Shown in pieces: positions 1 to 4,091 of a stretch of 5,671 nt of DNA; the first letter of the stretch is position 1; every line of letters starts with the position of its first letter. The stretch comes from Bacteriovoracaceae bacterium UBA1511 (lineage in GTDB: Bacteria > Bdellovibrionota > Bacteriovoracia > Bacteriovoracales > Bacteriovoracaceae). The stretch is from NCBI GenBank assembly GCA_002323535.1, contig DCQT01000077.1, positions 1-5,671 of the forward strand, given 5' to 3'. The notes under the pieces are model-generated. The model had not been told where the DNA came from. It saw only the letters and a list, made by a program, of their open reading frames with translations, and ran no database searches. The translations under genes were made by a program, and so were the position numbers.

Positions 1-536
1 CTTGTTGGACGTGTACTTGGACGAGTTGATGGCCTTGTGCTTGGCCTGGTCGTTGGCCTTGAGCTTGTATAACTTCCTGAGCTTGGTCTTGAAGGGCGTG
101 TGCTTGGCCTAGTCGTTGGCCGTGAATTATTGTAACTTCCAGAGCTTGGTCTTGTCGGCCGTGAGCTTGTGTAACTCCCAGAGCTTGGCCTTGAGGGGCG
201 CGTGCTTGGGCGAGTAGACGGTCTTGTGTTTGGCCTAGTCGTTGGCCGTGCACTTGTGTAACTTCCAGAGTTTGGTCTTGTCGGCCGTGAGCTTGTGTAA
301 CTCCCTGAGCTTGGTCTTGAGGGGCGCGTGCTTGTGCGAGTAGACGGTCTTGTGTTTGGCCTGGTCGTTGGCCGAGAACTTGTGTAACTTCCAGATCTCG
401 GTCTTGTTGGACGTGTGCTTGGACGAGTTGAAGGCCTTGTGCTTGGCCTTGTCGTTGGCCGTGAACTTGTGTAACTTCCAGAGCTCGGCCTTGTTGGACG
501 TGTACTTGGACGAGTTGAGGCTCTTGTGGTCGGTCT
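1..536 (-). repeat. Nested in-frame tandem repeats: STRP tetrapeptides within GSY-anchored cassettes
   Basis: Seven GSY codon triplets occur (plus-strand coordinates 471-479, 384-392, 297-305, 258-266, 171-179, 132-140, 69-77). Their spacings are 87, 87, 39, 87, 39 and 63 bases, that is 29, 29, 13, 29, 13 and 21 codons. The three cassette sizes differ by exactly 8 codons, two STRP tetrapeptides. A long plus a short cassette makes a 42-codon (126-base) unit: bases 121-246 and 247-372 match at 117 of 126 positions by my count. Bases 1-58 match 403-460 with three differences. All spacings are multiples of three, so the reading frame survives every expansion. A 60-base sample (181-240) is about 62% G+C, well above the flanking genes. 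Confidence 0.9.
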
Positions 537-734
537 GGATGAGCGGTCTACCCTGCTTGTAGGTCTTGCGACATTTTCACTGCCCGTTCTTACTGGCCTA
601 TTAACTGAGCTTCTTCCTCTTGTTGAGCCTGTCCTTGAATGACGATCTCGCCTTGCTTCAGCTAAATCCATCATTAAAAGAGATGCACCGGTCATAAAGA
701 TGAGTGCTCCTTTAGTTTTGATTTGTGAGTGCAT
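1..734 (-). CDS. Secreted Arg/Ser/Thr/Pro-rich tandem-repeat protein, 3' end outside window
   Basis: This minus-strand frame starts with ATG at 734-732 and runs 244 codons to the window edge without a stop; I read every codon. A GGAG at 746-743 lies 8 bases upstream of the ATG, a good ribosome site. Residues 1-27 look like a Sec signal peptide: K6 and K8, a hydrophobic core at about 9-22, then DLAEA with an AxA cleavage site before RRDR. Residues 28-63 are basic and non-repetitive. From residue 64 to the edge (181 residues) only R, S, T, P, G, Y, N and A occur, with no acidic residue, Lys, His or Cys. The pattern is STRP tetrapeptides broken by GSY anchors. I recognise no family. The product should be exported and very strongly cationic, so binding to polyanions (LPS, nucleic acid, sugars) or a surface role is possible but unproven. 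It lies downstream of glpQ on the same strand, 160 bases away. The total length is unknown. Confidence 0.82.
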   Translation of the reverse strand, partial: MHSQIKTKGALIFMTGASLLMMDLAEARRDRHSRTGSTRGRSSVNRPVRTGSENVARPTSRVDRSSRPTTRASTRPSTRPTRPSSGSYTSSRPTTRPSTRPSTRPSTRPTRPRSGSYTSSRPTTRPNTRPSTRTSTRPSRPSSGSYTSSRPTRPNSGSYTSARPTTRPNTRPSTRPSTRPSRPSSGSYTSSRPTRPSSGSYNNSRPTTRPSTRPSRPSSGSYTSSRPTTRPSTRPSTRPSTRPT

Positions 735-894
735 TTTTAATTCTCCGTTAATTTTATATAAACGAAGATGTACCTGAGGAGTCATTGATGACAACTGAAG
801 TTTTATTTTCTAACCAAAAGAGCTTGATCTTACACTTGTTTAGGATCTAAGTAGTGGGATTTTTAAGAATCTTACAGTTGGGAAAAGTTTGGTG
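735..894. other. Intergenic gap between glpQ and the repeat-protein gene
   Basis: These 160 bases separate the glpQ stop from the start of the next minus-strand gene. I see no convincing intrinsic terminator for glpQ. A short perfect inverted repeat (arms 781-785 and 788-792, two-base centre) could be a small operator. An AT-rich block at 751-760 resembles a -10 box on either strand. For the minus-strand gene it sits too close to the ribosome site to be an obvious promoter. A 20-codon plus-strand frame at 788-850 is discussed in the findings. Confidence 0.5.
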
Positions 895-1821
895 CTATTT
901 TGCCTCTAGCGTATCAGGAGCGTCGGAGAAAATGCCATCAAGTTTTTTGTAGAGATTTAACCTTTTTTTTGTCTGAGTTTCTGGCCTATGAGTGTAGCCG
1001 TGAACAAGAAGGTTCGCGTTTTTAATTTCCTCTAAAGAGAGACTTTTATTTTCTAGATGGGTGAGCCAAATACCAACGCCATCTGCGTAATTTGAAATAT
1101 CCTTAAAACCTCCTCGTGTCATCATATTGGAATAATTTGTTGTTGATTCGCCCCAGGAATCATCGGCAATAAGTTGAACCAGGGGAATCCTCGTTTTGAA
1201 TTCAGCTTTTAATCTTTTTAAAGTTTTTGGAAAAAACGATTGGATGAATATTTCATCATTTTTATTTTCGTAACCATATTTTTTTATAATTGAATAAACT
1301 ACCTTGGTAATGTCCTTTTTATTTTTCTGATGAAACTCAGGTGCTTTAATTTCTGGATAGATCCCAATTGTTTGATTAGTCGACTCATTAAGTCCTTGAA
1401 CAAGCTCTATAAATTCAACAAATGTTGGAACTTTAAAATTAGATTTTCGCTGCGGAAACCTTTGAGAAAAAACTCTTTTTTTACTTTTCTTTTCTCGTTC
1501 ATGAACTGAGAGCTTTTTTATTTCTTTTAAGGTAAAGTCAACCGCGTACCATCGTCCGTCACTTCTTTTTCTTTTGGGAAAAATCTCTTCAACATTTGTT
1601 GTGCTTTCAAGATGGATGTCATGAACGCAGATGGGAATATTGTCTTTTGTTAAAACAAGATCAGGTTCGATAAAATCAACCCTCAACGCATGAGCGTAGG
1701 AGTAGGCCTCCAAGGTGTGCTCTGGTAGATAGGCGCTTGCGCCACGGTGGGCAATTATAATTTTTTTAGACGCACAAGCAGTGTTAAAAATAAAAATAAG
1801 ACTAATTAATATTTGATTCAT
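895..1821 (-). CDS. glpQ: Glycerophosphodiester phosphodiesterase, GlpQ type, exported
   Basis: This 308-residue protein hydrolyses glycerophosphodiesters to sn-glycerol 3-phosphate and an alcohol, probably in the periplasm, allowing use of phospholipid headgroups. It is recognisable along its length as GlpQ. AHRGAS (H25, R26) opens the TIM barrel; E52-P-D54 and H67-D68 supply expected metal and catalytic residues; DGRWYAVDFTLKEIK (88-102), the RFPQRKSNF stretch (121-129) and GIYPEIKAP (153-161, with E157 and K159) are GlpQ signatures; YADGVG and SDAPD lie near the C-terminus. E. coli GlpQ is about 358 residues, so this one is trimmed in loops. The N-terminus is a short hydrophobic signal ending near NTACASKK. 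It could be cleaved after ACA by signal peptidase I. C16 as a lipoprotein cysteine is less likely because Asn sits at -3. An AAGGA (minus strand, 1836-1832) lies 10 bases before the ATG. It is divergent from puuD, and no glycerol-phosphate transporter is visible nearby. Confidence 0.93.
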   Translation of the reverse strand: MNQILISLIFIFNTACASKKIIIAHRGASAYLPEHTLEAYSYAHALRVDFIEPDLVLTKDNIPICVHDIHLESTTNVEEIFPKRKRSDGRWYAVDFTLKEIKKLSVHEREKKSKKRVFSQRFPQRKSNFKVPTFVEFIELVQGLNESTNQTIGIYPEIKAPEFHQKNKKDITKVVYSIIKKYGYENKNDEIFIQSFFPKTLKRLKAEFKTRIPLVQLIADDSWGESTTNYSNMMTRGGFKDISNYADGVGIWLTHLENKSLSLEEIKNANLLVHGYTHRPETQTKKRLNLYKKLDGIFSDAPDTLEAK

Positions 1822-1865
1822 TTAGAGCCTGTCCTTAATTTCTTTTTTTAATGATAAACGATAGA

Positions 1866-1908
1866 AACTTAATAGCGAAACCAATCCTTTTCTATTAAGT
1901 TGATTGGT
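1866..1908. promoter_or_regulatory. Two interleaved inverted repeats, candidate operator
   Basis: AACTTAATAG at 1866-1875 is perfectly complementary to CTATTAAGTT at 1892-1901 (10 bp, 16-base spacer). ACCAATC at 1880-1886 is perfectly complementary to GATTGGT at 1902-1908 (7 bp). The pairs interlock, with the left arm of the second inside the first and its right arm directly abutting the first. This suits overlapping protein-binding sites in a shared divergent promoter. A repressor or activator site is an inference; no binding motif was recognised by name. Confidence 0.5.
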
Positions 1909-1919
1909 ATGTGTGAGAT

Positions 1920-1947
1920 AAAACAGAGCGTTGCTGCGCTGCGTTTT
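1920..1947. promoter_or_regulatory. Imperfect hairpin with flanking A and T runs
   Basis: AAAACAGAGCG at 1920-1930 pairs with CGCTGCGTTTT at 1937-1947 around a TTGCTG loop, 9 of 11 positions paired with a two-base internal mismatch. The T run on the plus strand (1944-1948) and T-rich equivalent on the minus strand make it terminator-like in both directions. It stands about 90 bases before puuD rather than after a gene, so an attenuator or protein-binding site is as likely as a terminator. Confidence 0.35.
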
Positions 1948-2026
1948 TGTTGTTAGATAAATTACAGTTTAAAGCTCTTCTTGTATGCTGTTTACTGTGA
2001 TTAAATAATTCGACTTATCATTTATT

Positions 2027-2031
2027 AGGAG
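2027..2031 (+). promoter_or_regulatory. Shine-Dalgarno AGGAG that fixes the TTG start of puuD
   Basis: AGGAG lies 6 bases before the TTG at 2038. An in-frame TAG at 2026-2028 blocks any earlier start. The first in-frame ATG (codon 32) would remove most of transmembrane helix 1, including conserved H17, so TTG is the only reasonable initiator. The site sits in a 10-base palindrome (2027-2036). Confidence 0.8.
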
Positions 2032-2037
2032 CTCCTT

Positions 2038-3759
2038 TTGAATCAAGATCTTTATGATTGGCTGTTGTTGTTATTTCGCTGGTTACATATTGTGACGGCC
2101 GTCTCTTGGATTGGGACCTCTGTTTTTTTTATGTGGCTAGACAGAAGCTTTGAAAAAAATGAAAGTTCAACTCGCGCGGGCCATATTGGCGAGGCTTGGA
2201 TGGTTCACGGTGGGGGATTTTATCACGTTGAAAAATTAATGATGGGCCCAACCAAAGTACCAAGAAACCTCCACTGGTTTAAGTGGGAGGCTTATTGGAC
2301 TTGGATGAGTGGAATCGTTCTTGTTGGACTTGTTTATTATGCAGGTAATGGAACATACCTTTTAGATGAGACGATTTCAGATGTTAATTTTTATCAAGGC
2401 CTTGGAATCGCTTTGGCCTCTGTTTTTGTGTCTTGGTTTTTTTATGATCAGCTTTGGGAGTCAAGTCTAACAAAAAGCAGTCCACGTGCTGGACATCTTT
2501 TGACTGTTGTTTGGTTCGTGGGAGTGACTTATTTTCTTTGTCATACACTAAGCGGCAGAGCTGCTTATATCCATGTGGGTGCGATGCTTGGAACTTGGAT
2601 GGTTGGTAATGTACTGATGAGAATTATTCCACGCCAGGTCAAGATGGTTGAGGCATCCAAAAAGGGTGAACCGGTAAATCAAGAATGGGGGAAAAACGCC
2701 AAAAATAGATCAACTCATAATACCTATTTTACATTACCAGTTATTTTTATCATGGTGAGTAATCACTTTCCCTCCACATATGGGCATGAAAATAATTGGC
2801 TTGTGTTAATTATGATTACTATGGCCGGAGCGTGTATAAGAGAATATTTCGTTACCCGTTTGTCAAAACCTTGGACCGCTTTTCAGATATTACTTTTTGG
2901 AATTGCTCTTATCATTGGAACAATTAGCTACACAAAAACAAGTGACGAGGATGATAATTTTGAGCCTGTTGTTCATGAGCATAGTCATAAGCATGCACCT
3001 ACGACCCCAAAGGTTGAAACAACTAAGCCTTTTGAAAGTGAAGGGCAAGAAGTCACGGATTCAAAAAATGAGCAGAATTCAGCATCGCAGATTCCTGTTG
3101 CGGCCATCCTTGAGTCAAAACAGCATAACTTAAAGGGTGTGATAACTTTTGAAGGGAAGATTCCAAAAGGAAAAAAACTTCAATTACCAAAAGCTTGTTC
3201 AAAGCAGCATAAGGGACAGGTTTTCTCTAATGAGGTCATCGTTAATAATGGAAAACTTAAAAACGTCCTTGTTCGAATCACTAAAGGGTTAGAGGGGAAA
3301 AAATATGATTCCTCTATCCCTGAAGCTGCAGTTGAGGTGGATCAAAAAGGGTGCCTCTATGTTCCAAGAGTAACAGGGGTTCGAGTAGGGCAGGAAGTTG
3401 TTTTCATTAACAGTGACCCTATTTTTCACAATGTAAAATCTGTTACAAAAAACAATAAACGGTTTAACTTTGGGATGCCAAAAAAAGGACAAAGGAACTC
3501 TCTTGTCTTTAAAAAGCCTGAGATATTTCTAAAAACAAAATGTAGTGTTCATCCTTGGATGGGCGCTTACCTTGCGATCGTGGAGCATCCATTTTTCTCT
3601 GTCAGTAGCGTAAATGGGGAGTATGAAATAAAAAATCTTCCAAGCGGTCAATACACGATTGAATTTTGGCACGAGGTTTTTGGAACAATAACAAAAGAAA
3701 TTGATCTAACCAAAGATGAAGTGAGTTTGATGAACGTCACTTTTAAAAACGAGGGATAA
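2038..3759 (+). CDS. puuD: Urate hydroxylase/oxidase PuuD membrane domain fused to an amicyanin-like cupredoxin
   Basis: Membrane-bound urate oxidation to 5-hydroxyisourate. Residues 1-300 are a canonical PuuD domain with about eight helices (near 9-34, 85-102, 118-137, 150-170, 175-197, 228-246, 253-271, 278-298). Signatures are WIGTS (24-28), VHGGGFY (56-62), LHWFKWEAYWTW (78-89), SGRAA (172-176), RSTHNTYFTLPV (224-235) and SNHF...YGH (241-250). H17, H57, H79, H227, H243 and H250 are candidate cofactor or substrate residues. Known PuuD proteins end in a cytochrome c domain; there is no CxxCH here. Residues 301-360 form a charged linker with a His cluster (HEHSHKH, 313-319). Residues about 361-520 form a cupredoxin: H464 in DPIFHNV, then C502-x2-H505-x2-M508, the ligand spacing of amicyanin. 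A small beta domain (521-569, GEYEIKNLPSGQYTIEFWHE) ends the protein, as in plastocyanin-like 'methylamine utilization' proteins. I infer electrons pass to the copper site, probably in the periplasm. First gene of the operon; three bases separate its stop from uraH. The fusion is in one frame, with no sign of frameshift. Confidence 0.9.
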   Translation: MNQDLYDWLLLLFRWLHIVTAVSWIGTSVFFMWLDRSFEKNESSTRAGHIGEAWMVHGGGFYHVEKLMMGPTKVPRNLHWFKWEAYWTWMSGIVLVGLVYYAGNGTYLLDETISDVNFYQGLGIALASVFVSWFFYDQLWESSLTKSSPRAGHLLTVVWFVGVTYFLCHTLSGRAAYIHVGAMLGTWMVGNVLMRIIPRQVKMVEASKKGEPVNQEWGKNAKNRSTHNTYFTLPVIFIMVSNHFPSTYGHENNWLVLIMITMAGACIREYFVTRLSKPWTAFQILLFGIALIIGTISYTKTSDEDDNFEPVVHEHSHKHAPTTPKVETTKPFESEGQEVTDSKNEQNSASQIPVAAILESKQHNLKGVITFEGKIPKGKKLQLPKACSKQHKGQVFSNEVIVNNGKLKNVLVRITKGLEGKKYDSSIPEAAVEVDQKGCLYVPRVTGVRVGQEVVFINSDPIFHNVKSVTKNNKRFNFGMPKKGQRNSLVFKKPEIFLKTKCSVHPWMGAYLAIVEHPFFSVSSVNGEYEIKNLPSGQYTIEFWHEVFGTITKEIDLTKDEVSLMNVTFKNEG

Positions 3760-3762
3760 AAA

Positions 3763-4086
3763 ATGATTAGCACGCATATTTTAGATACATCTGTCGGCAA
3801 TCCTGCACCTGAAGTAAAAGTTGAGTTATACATCGTTCAAGATGGTGAGAATAAACTGATTGAATCATCAAATACTGATAGTGACGGGCGAATTAAGTTT
3901 AATTGCCCAAGCCGTCCAGGTCATTACAAACTCGTTTTTCATATTGAGGAGTACTATACCTCTCAAGGAGTGGATCACTTTTTTTATAATGCTCCTGTCG
4001 CATTTAAAATTTCTGATACAAATAGAAACTATCATGTTCCTTTACTCGTTAATCCATTTGGATATTCAACATATCGCGGAAGCTAG
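3763..4086 (+). CDS. uraH: 5-hydroxyisourate hydrolase (transthyretin-like)
   Basis: This 107-residue cytoplasmic-type enzyme hydrolyses the PuuD product 5-hydroxyisourate to 2-oxo-4-hydroxy-4-carboxy-5-ureidoimidazoline (OHCU). The whole family pattern is present. ISTHILDTSVGNPA at the N-terminus carries catalytic H5, TDSDGRI carries R43, and NYHVPLLVNPFGYSTYRGS at the end carries H91 and the hallmark C-terminal YRGS (104-107). This tetrapeptide separates true hydrolases from transthyretin. No signal peptide is visible and the length is normal for the family, so it is a stand-alone hydrolase without a fused OHCU decarboxylase. The ribosome site (GAGG, 3751-3754) lies inside the last codons of puuD, which suggests translational coupling and a common transcript. 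The next gene starts 5 bases after the stop. Confidence 0.96.
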   Translation: MISTHILDTSVGNPAPEVKVELYIVQDGENKLIESSNTDSDGRIKFNCPSRPGHYKLVFHIEEYYTSQGVDHFFYNAPVAFKISDTNRNYHVPLLVNPFGYSTYRGS

Positions 4087-4091
4087 AATTT

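Larger units (their letters stand above)
1822..2037. promoter_or_regulatory. Divergent intergenic control region between glpQ and puuD
   Basis: These 216 bases must hold the start signals for both glpQ and the urate operon. Besides the inverted repeats listed separately there is an imperfect inverted pair, ATTACAGT at 1961-1968 and ACTGTGAT at 1994-2001 (one mismatch). A weak possible puuD promoter is TTGTAT at 1981-1986 with AATAAT at 2004-2009, 17 bases apart; the -35 match is poor (3 of 6). No regulator gene lies inside the window, so the controlling protein cannot be named. Confidence 0.45.

Noticed and set aside
1..536. Regularly spaced repeats resembling a CRISPR array
   Set aside because: The segments between conserved blocks are themselves repeated rather than unique spacers, spacings are 39, 63 or 87 bases, all multiples of three, and the minus strand codes throughout.
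350..562. A 70-codon plus-strand open frame within the left-end repeats
   Set aside because: It lies opposite the continuous minus-strand repeat-protein gene, starts within a repeat unit, has no good ribosome site, and is explained as a shadow of repetitive coding DNA.
625..1836. Shared 12-base sequence GAGCCTGTCCTT at 625-636 and 1825-1836
   Set aside because: About one such 12-base match is expected by chance in a window of this size; one copy is inside the repeat-protein gene and the other covers the glpQ ribosome site, with no extended similarity.
1866..1908. An H-type RNA pseudoknot from the two interleaved inverted repeats
   Set aside because: The pairing order fits a pseudoknot, but no bases remain between the right arms of the two stems to cross a 10-bp stem. 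A DNA-binding site is a simpler reading.
2027..2036. Palindrome AGGAGCTCCT covering the puuD ribosome site as a translational switch
   Set aside because: With no loop, only about three base pairs could form within one RNA molecule, too weak to hide the site. It may be chance.
3529..3570. Cytochrome c haem site at the C-terminus of PuuD
   Set aside because: The cysteine here (C502) is followed by S-V-H-P-W-M, not CxxCH. No second cysteine is at the required spacing, so this is a copper-type ligand set.
2897..3833. Other open frames across puuD (2897-3133 plus, 3289-3492 minus, 3648-3833 minus)
   Set aside because: They overlap strongly supported coding sequence in other frames and show no recognisable domain or ribosome site.
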